Below are positions 1-7,471 of a stretch of 10,942 nucleotides of DNA, in pieces (positions within the stretch are counted from its first letter, which is position 1; every line of letters begins with the position of its first letter). The notes below the pieces were generated by a model. It worked only from the letters and a program-made list of their open reading frames with translations, did not search any database and was not told where the DNA came from. The stretch spans positions 1-10,942 of the forward strand of contig JBNJEM010000221.1 of the NCBI GenBank assembly GCA_051745935.1, in the 5' to 3' direction. Source of the DNA: JBNJEM01 sp051745935. GTDB taxonomy: Bacteria; Planctomycetota; Planctomycetia; Pirellulales; Pirellulaceae. The position numbers and the translations under genes were made by a program.

Positions 1-193
1 GATGCTGATTCCCAATCTCCGCAAGCCCGAATACATCAACATCGTGCTTGACGGACACCTTGACCACCTCGCCGAAAAATTCGCCGAAGCCCATGATGGC
101 CGGTCGGATACCGCATGGCGACGGACGAATCCGTCGCTTAACCTGGGCCGGATTCCCAGCCGAATTCTCCGAGATCAAGACTTTGTGGACAAC
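1..193 (-). other. possible edge of a gene running out of the left end (unresolved)
   Basis: On the minus strand a reading frame is open from a stop at 194-196 to the window edge (64 codons). It contains an in-frame ATG at 94-92 followed by a protein-like stretch beginning MGFGEFFGEVVKVSV. The plus strand is also open (ATG at 2, stop at 245-247, 81 codons) with a plausible first 32 codons beginning MLIPNLRKPEY, but less natural residues afterwards. Third-position GC is about two thirds in both frames, so codon use does not choose between them. No Shine-Dalgarno sequence is visible before the minus-strand ATG. I recognise no family on either strand. It may be the 5' end of a leftward gene, a decayed gene, or chance. 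Confidence 0.2.
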
Positions 194-540
194 CTACTTG
201 AAGTCCGTGCCGTTCAATGCCAAGCTAACCACAAAGAAGCGGCGTAAAATCGGCCAAAACCTGACTGCCCTGTGCAAACCATGCGCCAACTGAATTCTGG
301 AATGACTGGCGCGGGGCCGGTGGGGCGGATAGCGGTATGCGTGGCCCGATAGTTCACAAACCCGTTCCCACCGAGACGGGCTCGGTGGGGTCCACATAAG
401 ACGCAGGAAACGGCAGAGCCTTTACCGTTCTCAGCGGCGGAGCCGGTGGATTAACTTGCATTAAGCCGGGCGTCGGGAAAGAACAGGGTTGATTGGCCGG
501 AACGCCCGCTGGGACACTGGTTGGAGACTCGGCGCATCGT
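194..540. other. gene-poor stretch, no supported gene
   Basis: No frame here looks like a real gene. The longest open frame is on the minus strand (ATG at 656, stop TGA at 354-356, 100 codons). It runs through two hairpins and a dispersed-repeat fragment, it is Cys/Ser/Pro-rich, and it lies opposite the leader of the downstream gene, so it is probably chance or a relic. The only clear structure is the hairpin at 367-389, listed separately. Confidence 0.5.
367..389. repeat. perfect short hairpin (9-bp stem, 5-nt loop)
   Basis: CCCACCGAG (367-375) is followed by the loop ACGGG and the exact reverse complement CTCGGTGGG (381-389). The stem is GC-rich and stable, but no T-run follows on either strand, so it is not a classical intrinsic terminator. 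It could be a factor-assisted 3' end, a protein-binding palindrome or a small repeat unit. Confidence 0.45.
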
Positions 541-571
541 TGGAACGCCATGAAGCCCGTGGCATCCATGC
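541..571 (-). repeat. partial copy of the dispersed palindromic repeat
   Basis: Positions 553-571 (AAGCCCGTGGCATCCATGC) are the exact reverse complement of 7638-7656, the left arm of the large palindrome between the two VWA genes. The preceding bases TGGAACGCCAT (541-551) also resemble TGGAACGTAAT at 7724-7734, which precedes the right arm there. This copy therefore looks like a right half of the element with about 10 nt missing before the arm and no clear left half. Confidence 0.6.
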
Positions 572-589
572 GGTCCCCCGTGTCCAGGC

Positions 590-619
590 CGTGTAGCGGC
601 ACCCGTGAACGGCTACACG
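590..619 (+). promoter_or_regulatory. leader hairpin upstream of the beta-propeller gene
   Basis: CGTGTAGC (590-597) and GCTACACG (612-619) form a perfect 8-bp stem with a 14-nt loop, ending 37 nt before the ATG at 657. If transcription starts upstream, it would fold in the 5' leader. There is no T-run after it. A regulatory role is only inferred; it could equally be part of the repeat-rich DNA to its left. Confidence 0.3.
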
Positions 620-640
620 CCGATGAAACACACAGGACAG

Positions 641-669
641 GACAGGATATTAACATATGACAGGATATT
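641..669 (+). repeat. 18-bp-period duplication across the start codon of the first gene
   Basis: GACAGGATATT occurs at 641-651 and again at 659-669, exactly 18 nt apart. The second copy overlaps the G of the ATG at 657-659. The first copy supplies the only Shine-Dalgarno-like bases (CAGGA, 642-646), about 10 nt before the ATG. The shorter unit GGACA is also repeated just upstream (634-643). The duplication may have created the present start context. Confidence 0.6.
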
Positions 670-3056
670 GCCAGCTGTTTGTGCGTGTGAACTCTCGTCC
701 AGTGGCATTCGGAAACAGCAATCGTGCCGCGACTCTGGCGTGCTGCGCGCTATCCCTGTGTTTCGTTAACGTTGGGCTTGCAGCGGGCGGTGAGAACCAA
801 CTCGCCGACGCGCAAATTGAACGGGCCGGGAATGACGTGAGGTCGGGGCTGGAGCACACGGATGAGTTGATCGAGAAAGGGCGGTGGGACGATGCCGTCG
901 AAACGCTGTTGCGAATCATCGAGAATCACGGAGACGCTTTGATTGAGGTGCCGGTCAGTGGGCCGGCGAGTGAACTGGGGTTCGCCAAGTTCATTCGGGT
1001 GAGCGAGTATTGCCAGCGGAAAATGGCCTCCTGGCATACGGAGACGCCCGAGGCGCTCGCCGCCGCTCGCCGCCGCATGGACGAACTGGCGCATCAGTGG
1101 TATCAGGAGGCGATTGACACGGTCGACGAATCCGTTTTGAACCGGATCGTGGAGGAATTGTTGCTGAGTTCTCACGGGGATCAGGCATTATTGCGGCTGG
1201 GGGAGTTGGTGTTGGAGCGAGGGAATCACCGGCTGGCACGATACTATTGGGAAAGCCTGAGTCCCCGGTTGCGGGTGCCGCCTCCGGTAGCCGAGGTGCT
1301 AGGGTGCCGGCGGGGTTGTGACTGGTGGACCGCCTTGAGGCGTCGTCCTCTTGATTCGTCGTGGCCCAAAATCGAGGAGGCCTTGCAAGAAAACATTTCC
1401 GATGTCAGCTGGCTGGCCTATCCCGATACGGACATCTCGCTTGCCGCGGTCCGCGCGCGATTGGTGCTGGTGTCGTTATTACAAGACGACCGGAAACGAG
1501 CGGAATTGGAATTCGAGCTGCTGCAACGACTTCATCCGGATGAAGAGGGTGAACTGGCTGGGCAAACGGGCACGTATGTGGATCTGGTTTCCGATTGGAT
1601 GGAGGAATCGAAGAGTTGGCCGGAGGCGCCGGATCCTCCGGGATGGACCACGCTGGGCGGTTGCCCGGCGCGAAACGGTTCGGCTGGCGAACCGCTTGAC
1701 GTGGCGCGACGGCCAGCCTGGCAAACGGTTTTGCCCCGTTTGAAGGATGATCGGGACCTGCTGGCCTCCGGCCGCAGGCGGGTTGGGGAACGAGCGGACG
1801 GGCTGCTCGGTTATCACGTCGCGGTCAGCGATGGGGTCGGATTCGTCCAGCAACCCGGCATGATTCGCGCGATTGAGATCGCGACAGGCAACCCGGCGTG
1901 GCGGCGCGGGTCGGCCGCTCAGAAGCCGGATGAGTGGTCTTACGGGGCAATCCATCGGTGGTCAACCGACCCCTCCACGGTCATTCCACGGCGGTCCGCC
2001 CATGCTGGCGTCCCCCGGTATGGGGTCACGATTAAGGGGGACCGTTTGTTCGCGCGAGCGGACGCGGCATGGACGGGGGATGGTGAATCGCCTGGAAGCG
2101 AGGGGGACGGGAGTCGCTTGATCGGCCTTGATTTGCCGACTCAGAAGTTGATTTTTGAGCAAACCCCACCGGGTGGGTCTGGCTGGGAGTTTGAGTCGTC
2201 GCCTTTGGCCACCGAGGCCCGCCTGTTTGTTTCCTTGCGTCGGCGCGATGCGGCGAGTGCACAGGTGCGGGTGGTCTGCTACGCCATTAACACCGGGCGT
2301 CTGGCATGGCAACGGGACGTGGTTCGCGGCGAGGCGGTGGGGGACGTCTCTTTTGAGATGTCCAACAGCGCTCTGACACTCGGCGACGACACCCTGTATT
2401 ACAACACGAACTTGGGCGCTGTGGCGGCACTCCGCGTGGAAGACGGCAGGATGGAATGGATATGTCGATATCAACGGGCGGGGCTGCGCGGCGGTGATCC
2501 GGACTACGACGATCGCCATTGGGGCCGAGACCAAACGCCCTGTTTGCTGCACAAAGACCTCGTTATCGTGGCGCCGGCGGATTGCAATCGCATTTTCGCG
2601 CTGGATGCGGCGCGGGGACGAGTGGTCTGGGCAACGGCTCCTGGCTTGGCCGCGGACGCGATTCACTTGGTGGGCGTGGGAGAGGGGCACTTGCTGGCCT
2701 GCGGGGACTACCTCTATTGGATCGACATCCATTCCGGTAAAGTCAACTACCAGTTCCCAGCAGTCCGTACTTCGCTGCCGGACCATGCCGGGCCGGTGCC
2801 CCGTGGATATGGGCGTGCCGTACTGGCCGGGGACCAGGTGTTCTGGCCGACTTATGATTCCATTTACGTTTTTGAACAAGGTAGCAATCAGCAGGTCCGG
2901 CAGCCCATCGAATTACAGCCTCTCGGGTTGACCGGTGGAAACTTGGTGATTGTGGACGATACGCTGCTGATTGCCGGGGCCGAACAACTGGCGGCACTGA
3001 ACCCCTGGGGACAGGGGGGGGCGAGGCCGGACGTCGGGGATGATGGGGATCAATGA
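657..3056 (+). CDS. exported PQQ-like beta-propeller repeat protein
   Basis: A 799-residue protein that fits the planctomycete family with a helical N-terminal part and a C-terminal PQQ-like (BamB-type) beta-propeller. Residues 1-23 are polar and include R23. Residues 24-42 are hydrophobic and lead to a plausible signal-peptidase site in GLAAGG (40-45). Residues 58-98 resemble a TPR-like helical pair (DELIEKGRWDDAVETLLRII). From about residue 390 to 790, propeller blades recur with the typical pattern of a strand pair, then 'ALD--G---W': AIEIATGNPAW (404-414), CYAINTGRLAW, ALRVEDGRMEW, ALDAARGRVVW and WIDIHSGKVNY. It may act as a scaffold in the periplasm or equivalent compartment; no enzymatic residues are claimed. 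The ATG at 657 is kept because later starts would cut into the signal peptide. It lies 274 nt before the ATPase gene, so it may be a separate transcript. An eight-G run (3014-3021) sits 35 nt before the stop. Confidence 0.88.
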   Translation: MTGYCQLFVRVNSRPVAFGNSNRAATLACCALSLCFVNVGLAAGGENQLADAQIERAGNDVRSGLEHTDELIEKGRWDDAVETLLRIIENHGDALIEVPVSGPASELGFAKFIRVSEYCQRKMASWHTETPEALAAARRRMDELAHQWYQEAIDTVDESVLNRIVEELLLSSHGDQALLRLGELVLERGNHRLARYYWESLSPRLRVPPPVAEVLGCRRGCDWWTALRRRPLDSSWPKIEEALQENISDVSWLAYPDTDISLAAVRARLVLVSLLQDDRKRAELEFELLQRLHPDEEGELAGQTGTYVDLVSDWMEESKSWPEAPDPPGWTTLGGCPARNGSAGEPLDVARRPAWQTVLPRLKDDRDLLASGRRRVGERADGLLGYHVAVSDGVGFVQQPGMIRAIEIATGNPAWRRGSAAQKPDEWSYGAIHRWSTDPSTVIPRRSAHAGVPRYGVTIKGDRLFARADAAWTGDGESPGSEGDGSRLIGLDLPTQKLIFEQTPPGGSGWEFESSPLATEARLFVSLRRRDAASAQVRVVCYAINTGRLAWQRDVVRGEAVGDVSFEMSNSALTLGDDTLYYNTNLGAVAALRVEDGRMEWICRYQRAGLRGGDPDYDDRHWGRDQTPCLLHKDLVIVAPADCNRIFALDAARGRVVWATAPGLAADAIHLVGVGEGHLLACGDYLYWIDIHSGKVNYQFPAVRTSLPDHAGPVPRGYGRAVLAGDQVFWPTYDSIYVFEQGSNQQVRQPIELQPLGLTGGNLVIVDDTLLIAGAEQLAALNPWGQGGARPDVGDDGDQ

Positions 3057-3330
3057 GATCGTATATTTCAGGCGGTTGGATTCTTCCGGGTGGAACGCTG
3101 CCCGACGCAAGCCGTCCTCCCGTTGGTCGGACTCGCGGCGGAGAAAGTCATCCGCGACCGGTATAACGGAGCGGGAGGAGCGGTGCGACTCTGCTTCCCG
3201 TTTTCGTATCCGTTGGCGAAGTGAGCCCCGCGAGCGGCACGATGGGGGTGGCCAACCGGCGTGCCACCGGACTACAGTTTAGGCTAAACAGTTCCCTTTT
3301 TGGACTTTTTGTTGAAGCGGTGAGCAGGCG
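3057..3330. other. intergenic region before the MoxR gene
   Basis: No gene is visible. Two small stem-loops occur: GGTGGC/GCCACC (3247-3252 with 3263-3268) and GTTTA/TAAAC (3277-3281 with 3285-3289). A T-rich stretch follows, with CTTTTTG at 3296-3302 and again at 3305-3311. Together these could end the beta-propeller transcript or form part of a promoter region for the downstream operon. Neither is strong, and I find no well-spaced -35/-10 pair. Confidence 0.35.
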
Positions 3331-4389
3331 ATGACACTCCCTGATAGTGACCAGCAAGCGGTTGATACTCTAGCCGAGGCCTATGAGCAGATTCTATCCG
3401 AGCTGGGCAAAGTGATCGTGGGCCAGCAGCAGGTGGTCGAGCAGCTGTTGATCTCGCTGTTCGCGGGCGGCCATTGTCTATTGGTGGGGGTGCCTGGCCT
3501 GGCCAAGACGTTGATGGTTCGGACGTTGGCCGATGCGGTGGCGTTACGGTTTAACCGGATCCAGTTCACGCCCGATTTGATGCCGGCTGATATCACGGGC
3601 ACCGAGGTGATTCAAGAGGACAAAGCGACGGGGCAACGCCACTATCGTTTCCTGCCGGGCCCCATTTTCGCCAATGTGATCCTGGCCGACGAGATTAACC
3701 GCACCCCGCCCAAGACCCAAGCGGCTTTATTGGAAGCCATGCAGGAGCACCAGGTGACGGTGGGCGGGGAAAAACATGCCCTTCCCGATCCCTTCTTCGT
3801 GCTGGCGACGCAGAACCCCATCGAACAGGAGGGGACTTACCCCCTGCCCGAGGCTCAGCTCGATCGGTTCATGTTGCACGTCTGGATCGATTATCCCTCG
3901 GAGGACGAGGAGCTGGAGATCGTGAAACGCACGACGGCGGATCATCAGGGGGTTTTAACCTCCATGCTCGGCACCGATCAGATCCTGCAACTGACGCGGA
4001 TCGTGCGAAGAATTCCGGTGGCGGACCATGTTGCTCGCTATGCCTTGCGCCTGGCCCGTCTGTCGCGCGACAATGCACCGGAGGCCCCCGAGTTTGTCCG
4101 AGAGTACGTCATGTGGGGGGCGGGGCCGCGGGCCAGCCAGTACATGGTTTTGGGAGCGAAAGCCCGGGCGGTTCTGGCGGGGCGATATTTCGTCACCCAT
4201 GAGGACATTCAAGTGTTGGCGCCACCTGTTTTGCGTCACCGTATCCGGGTAAATTTCAATGCGGAGGCGGAAGGCATCAGTACGGACGACATCATCCGGA
4301 AACTGATTGAAACCGTTCCGCTAGCCGCCGAAGAAGAGGAAAGACGTGGGAGAATCCCCGAAGTCTTTAGATCCACGGACCTTGGCTAA
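3331..4389 (+). CDS. MoxR-family AAA+ ATPase
   Basis: A 352-residue cytosolic ATPase of normal length for the MoxR family. Walker A is GVPGLAKT (53-60). Walker B is ILADEIN (117-123), followed by the family signature NRTPPKTQAALLEAMQE. Sensor 1 lies in LATQNP (158-163), followed by EQEGTYPLPEAQLDRF (to 180). The lid domain carries GAGPRASQ and ends with RHRIRVNFNAEAEG. All ATP-binding and hydrolysis motifs are intact. MoxR proteins are thought to act as chaperones that remodel or assemble partner proteins with VWA domains; here the partners would be the DUF58 and BatA-like proteins encoded directly downstream. The ATG at 3331 has only a weak ribosome site (GAGCAGG, 3322-3328). The last 44 bp overlap the next gene, suggesting translational coupling. 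The family assignment is certain; the physiological target is not. Confidence 0.96.
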   Translation: MTLPDSDQQAVDTLAEAYEQILSELGKVIVGQQQVVEQLLISLFAGGHCLLVGVPGLAKTLMVRTLADAVALRFNRIQFTPDLMPADITGTEVIQEDKATGQRHYRFLPGPIFANVILADEINRTPPKTQAALLEAMQEHQVTVGGEKHALPDPFFVLATQNPIEQEGTYPLPEAQLDRFMLHVWIDYPSEDEELEIVKRTTADHQGVLTSMLGTDQILQLTRIVRRIPVADHVARYALRLARLSRDNAPEAPEFVREYVMWGAGPRASQYMVLGAKARAVLAGRYFVTHEDIQVLAPPVLRHRIRVNFNAEAEGISTDDIIRKLIETVPLAAEEEERRGRIPEVFRSTDLG

Positions 4390-5251
4390 GCTCAAGGGAT
4401 TGCACCTGCGCGCCCGGCACATCGTGGAAGGGTACGTGGCGGGATTGCATCGGAGCCCCTACCACGGCTTCTCCATCGAGTTTGCCGAGCACCGGGAATA
4501 CACGCCCGGAGACGACCTTCGCTACGTCGATTGGAAGGTTTTCGGTCGCACGGACAAGTTCTATTTGAAACAGTATGATGACGAAACCAACTTGATTTGC
4601 CATCTGGTGGTGGACGTCAGTGAAAGCATGACTTATCGGGGCCCCAATGCCGCGCTTTCCAAGTTTGAGTACGCGCAGGCAACGGCGGCGGCACTGGCGT
4701 GGCTGGTCCTCCAACAGCAAGATGCCGCCGGGCTGGTGACGTTCGACCAACGGATTCGTTCCAACCTCCGCGCCAGCAGCAGTCCATCGCATCTGCGGCA
4801 GATTCTCCAGACGCTTGAAGCCGCCCCACTGGAGGCGGAAACGGCCGCGGGGCCGATCTTCCACGAGTTGGCCCAGCGGCTGAAAAAGCGAAGCTTGGTG
4901 GTCATTTTGAGCGACTTATTCGATGACGTCGACTCCATGATTACCGGGTTGAAACACTTTCACCATCGTCGCCATGATGTGCTTGTTTTCCACGTACTTG
5001 ATCCCGTCGAACTCGATTTCTCCTTCTCCCGTCCCACCATCTTTCAAGGGTTGGAACGGGGGCCGAGGGTCACGGCGGACCCCCGTTCGTTGCGAGGGGC
5101 CTATGTCAAGGAGATCGAAGCGCATGTGCGGCGTCTGAGAACCGGCTGCCGAGCCATGGGGATCGACTATCAGCAATTGCGCACCGACCAGCCGTTCGAT
5201 ATCGCGCTCTCAAACTACCTGGCGGCCCGGATGGGGCGAGTGCGAGGATGA
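4346..5251 (+). CDS. DUF58 protein (VWA-like), partner of the MoxR ATPase
   Basis: A 301-residue protein without membrane segments. The DUF58 core is HRSPYHGFSIEFAEHREY, then PGDDLRYVDWKVFGRTDKFY, then the metal-site motif DVSES (90-94) in LVVDVSESM. A later ILSDLFDD (187-194) supplies the second acidic cluster of a VWA-like fold. The threonine in ETAAG, before the second half of the fold, may complete the metal site. DUF58 proteins regularly sit directly after MoxR, and a physical interaction is assumed from this conservation. Translation probably starts at GTG 4346, preceded by AGAGGA (4335-4340) at good spacing; this lies inside the 3' end of the ATPase gene in the +1 frame. The TGA stop overlaps the next ATG as ATGA (5248-5251). 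Confidence 0.93.
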   Translation: MGESPKSLDPRTLAKLKGLHLRARHIVEGYVAGLHRSPYHGFSIEFAEHREYTPGDDLRYVDWKVFGRTDKFYLKQYDDETNLICHLVVDVSESMTYRGPNAALSKFEYAQATAAALAWLVLQQQDAAGLVTFDQRIRSNLRASSSPSHLRQILQTLEAAPLEAETAAGPIFHELAQRLKKRSLVVILSDLFDDVDSMITGLKHFHHRRHDVLVFHVLDPVELDFSFSRPTIFQGLERGPRVTADPRSLRGAYVKEIEAHVRRLRTGCRAMGIDYQQLRTDQPFDIALSNYLAARMGRVRG

Positions 5252-7461
5252 AGGGAGGGGTCGTGAGTCTATCATTCGTGCCGGGCACCGTGTTCGCGAT
5301 CTGGATCTTGACCAGTCCCTGGATGTTGTTGTGGGCGCTGGCGGCCATTGTGCCGCTGTTGATTCACCTGTGGAGCTGGCGCAGGTACGATGAGGTCCCC
5401 TGGGCGGCGATGCGATTCCTGCTGGCCGCCATTCGCAAGAATGCGAGACGTTGGCGACTCGAACAACTCATTCTGCTCGCCCTACGCATGTTGATCCTGA
5501 TTCTACTGGCTATTGCCTTGGCCGATCCCATCGTGGCCCGCTTGGGGGCTGGCCCCGCCGCGAACAGCCGGGGCGGCGAGACGCATAACGTGCTTGTGAT
5601 CGACGCCTCGTACTCCATGAATTATCGCCAAACCGAAAGAACCCGATTCCAAACGGCCAAGGATCTGGCCAAGGAGCTGGTTCGGCAAAGCTTGCAGGGG
5701 GACGGGTTCACGGTGGTCCAATTGGCGGATCCGCCCAAGGTGGTCGTGAGGGACCCGGTATTCGATCAAGCGAGTGTGCTCGCTGAAATCGCTCAGTTGG
5801 AACGTACCGACGGCGGCGCCGATTTGGAAGCGACCCTGGCGGAAATCGAACGGGTGTTGGAACGGGCGTCGGAACGGGAACCCCGTCTCCGGCGTCGACG
5901 GATCTGTTTTTTCACTGATCTGGGACGCAACACATGGGGACATGTGACCCGGAAAGAAGTCTTGTCCACGCTGGAACGGTTGGGGCGAGAGAACACCGAA
6001 CTGAAGGTGTACGACGTCGGCCGGCAGGGCGGGACGAACGTCGCCGTGACAGGGCTGTCCGCGACCGAGGGCATCCTGACCGTCGGGTCCACCACGCGTA
6101 TCAACCTCCAGCTTGAAAACGCCGGTAATCAGGATTGTCCCCAACAAAAAGTCCAGGTGCGAGTCGATGGCCAGAACGTGTCGGAACTGAAAGCCGACGT
6201 CCCTGCTGGCGGGCGAGCCGCCTTGTCGACGGCGCACCGGTTTCAGACGCCAGGTGAACACGTGGTCGAAGCTCGTCTCAACCCGGATCGCCTGGAAGCG
6301 GACAATCAACGGTGGTTAATGTTAAACGTGAAAGCGACCTTGGACGTATTGTGCGTGGAAGGCAAGGCAGGCTCGGCACGCCACATTGCGCTGGCCTTGA
6401 AACCGTCCGCCACCCCGCGGACTCGGGTCCGCCCGGTCATCCGCTCCGAGATCGGGCTGTTGGAAGAAGACCTGCGGCGGTACGACTGCATCTTTCTGTG
6501 TAACGTGGGCCGCTTTGGCAACGACGAAGCGCGACTGCTGCGCCGCTTCCTGGAACGGGGTGGAGGCGTCGTCGTGGTGATGGGAGATCAAGTACAAGCA
6601 AGCAATTACAATACAATTCTCGGCCCCGAAGCGGGGCAAAATCGCTGTTTTTCGGCGCGGCTGGGCGATCCGGTCGAATTGGGTCGGTATTTCTTCGACC
6701 CTCTCGACTATCAGCATCCCATCGCGAAGCCATTTCAAGGCCACGAACGGGCCGGACTGTTGACCACGCCGGTCTGGAAATACGTTCCCCTCACGCTAGA
6801 TCCCCAAACGGAGGGAACGACCGCTTTGGCTTTCCAAAACGGAGCCCCGGCTATTGTGGAAGAGCCGCTGGGAAACGGGCGCGTCATCTTGGTCGCCACC
6901 GATGCCTCCAAAGTCTCCTTTGATCGGTCCACGGACCCGCCCACCCCCTGGTCCGCCCTGGCGACCTGGCCCAGCTTCCCCCCGCTCGTTCAACAGATGC
7001 TGAGAACCTCGCTTCGCGGCCGCGCGCAATTGAAAAATGCGTTGGTCGGGGACGCCCTGCATGGCTCGCTGCCGGCCGGCACCTCCAAAACCTCGGTGCT
7101 GATTGCCGATCCCGCTGGACGCAGCCAGCGCGTGCCCGTGACGATCAGCGGGGATCTAGCCCAATGGACGTTTACCGAAACCACCAAGGGCGGAGTCTAT
7201 ACCGCCTGGCTCGACCAAGAAGCCGACCAGTCCCGGAAATACGCCGTGAACCTGGATACGAAGGAAAGTCGGTTGGACCGGGTGGAGCCCGATGAACTGC
7301 CCGCCCCCTTTCGCCGCGAAACGGCAACACGCGACCAGGCTGGCCCCAGCGTTCGAATTCCACAACCCGTTTCCTGCTTCCGCTATCTGCTGGCCGCCCT
7401 CCTGGGACTCCTTTTTTGCGAAACCACGCTGGCCTGGCTGTTTGGCCGTGCCAACGCGTGA
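5248..7461 (+). CDS. BatA-like membrane protein with VWA and GATase-like domains
   Basis: A 737-residue inner-membrane protein. The N-terminal BatA-type double-anchor region has a membrane segment at about 24-41, the conserved RRYDEVPWAAMRFLLAA (45-61) and a second segment at about 74-92. A VWA domain follows with DASYS (119-123) and FFTD later. The usual metal-site threonine position reads GGADLEA, so the site may be incomplete. Residues about 265-365 resemble a CARDB/Ig-like domain. A class I glutamine-amidotransferase-like fold follows (VLCVEG at 367-372, YDCIFLCN at 412-419, ERGGGVVVVMGD to 447) without a nucleophilic cysteine at the elbow. A final membrane segment lies at about 712-732. 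With the usual topology both soluble domains face outward. It is probably assembled with the help of MoxR and DUF58. The start could be ATG 5248 (coupled, but with no well-spaced ribosome site) or GTG 5263, which follows a strong one. Confidence 0.9.
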   Translation: MKGGVVSLSFVPGTVFAIWILTSPWMLLWALAAIVPLLIHLWSWRRYDEVPWAAMRFLLAAIRKNARRWRLEQLILLALRMLILILLAIALADPIVARLGAGPAANSRGGETHNVLVIDASYSMNYRQTERTRFQTAKDLAKELVRQSLQGDGFTVVQLADPPKVVVRDPVFDQASVLAEIAQLERTDGGADLEATLAEIERVLERASEREPRLRRRRICFFTDLGRNTWGHVTRKEVLSTLERLGRENTELKVYDVGRQGGTNVAVTGLSATEGILTVGSTTRINLQLENAGNQDCPQQKVQVRVDGQNVSELKADVPAGGRAALSTAHRFQTPGEHVVEARLNPDRLEADNQRWLMLNVKATLDVLCVEGKAGSARHIALALKPSATPRTRVRPVIRSEIGLLEEDLRRYDCIFLCNVGRFGNDEARLLRRFLERGGGVVVVMGDQVQASNYNTILGPEAGQNRCFSARLGDPVELGRYFFDPLDYQHPIAKPFQGHERAGLLTTPVWKYVPLTLDPQTEGTTALAFQNGAPAIVEEPLGNGRVILVATDASKVSFDRSTDPPTPWSALATWPSFPPLVQQMLRTSLRGRAQLKNALVGDALHGSLPAGTSKTSVLIADPAGRSQRVPVTISGDLAQWTFTETTKGGVYTAWLDQEADQSRKYAVNLDTKESRLDRVEPDELPAPFRRETATRDQAGPSVRIPQPVSCFRYLLAALLGLLFCETTLAWLFGRANA
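5251..5260 (+). promoter_or_regulatory. strong ribosome binding site inside the annotated start of the BatA-like gene
   Basis: AAGGGAGGGG contains GGAGG (5254-5258) four nt before an in-frame GTG at 5263. The upstream ATG at 5248 has GAGG immediately adjacent, with no spacing. GTG 5263 is therefore a credible alternative start that would shorten the protein by five residues and remove the ATGA overlap, leaving an 11-nt gap after the DUF58 stop. Confidence 0.5.
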
Positions 7462-7471
7462 CGACTGACGA

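Noticed and set aside
48..293. Plus-strand frame with LW..YLKS-like residues, considered as the C-terminus of a transposase
   Set aside because: Too short, no DDE residues, and no inverted repeats that would define an insertion sequence.
602..612. CCCGTGAACGG shared with 7830-7840, both shortly before a candidate start codon
   Set aside because: An 11-bp match is expected several times by chance in a window this size, and the flanks do not extend the similarity.
354..656. Minus-strand open frame of 100 codons with a Pro-rich, fairly natural-looking second half
   Set aside because: It is built partly from the dispersed repeat and two hairpins, its start lies in the duplicated leader of the first gene, and no family is recognised. 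It is kept only as a possible relic.
1962..2879. Long minus-strand open frame (305 codons) inside the beta-propeller gene
   Set aside because: It lies antisense to a gene with clear repeat motifs. Its translation is Pro/Arg/His-rich without recognisable motifs and is explained by high third-position GC of the real gene.
3162..3167. TATAAC as a -10 box for the MoxR operon
   Set aside because: No acceptable -35 hexamer at 16-18 nt spacing; the nearest candidate, TTGGTC at 3123-3128, is too far upstream.
3040..3282. Plus-strand open frame of 80 codons after the beta-propeller gene, possibly its frameshifted C-terminus
   Set aside because: The translation is Arg/Ser-rich and unlike a propeller blade. 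The propeller gene already ends sensibly, so a sequencing frameshift is not needed to explain it.
5503..6309. Minus-strand open frame (268 codons) inside the BatA-like gene
   Set aside because: It is antisense to the VWA domain and rich in Arg/His/Gln/Phe without motifs; a shadow of the coding strand.
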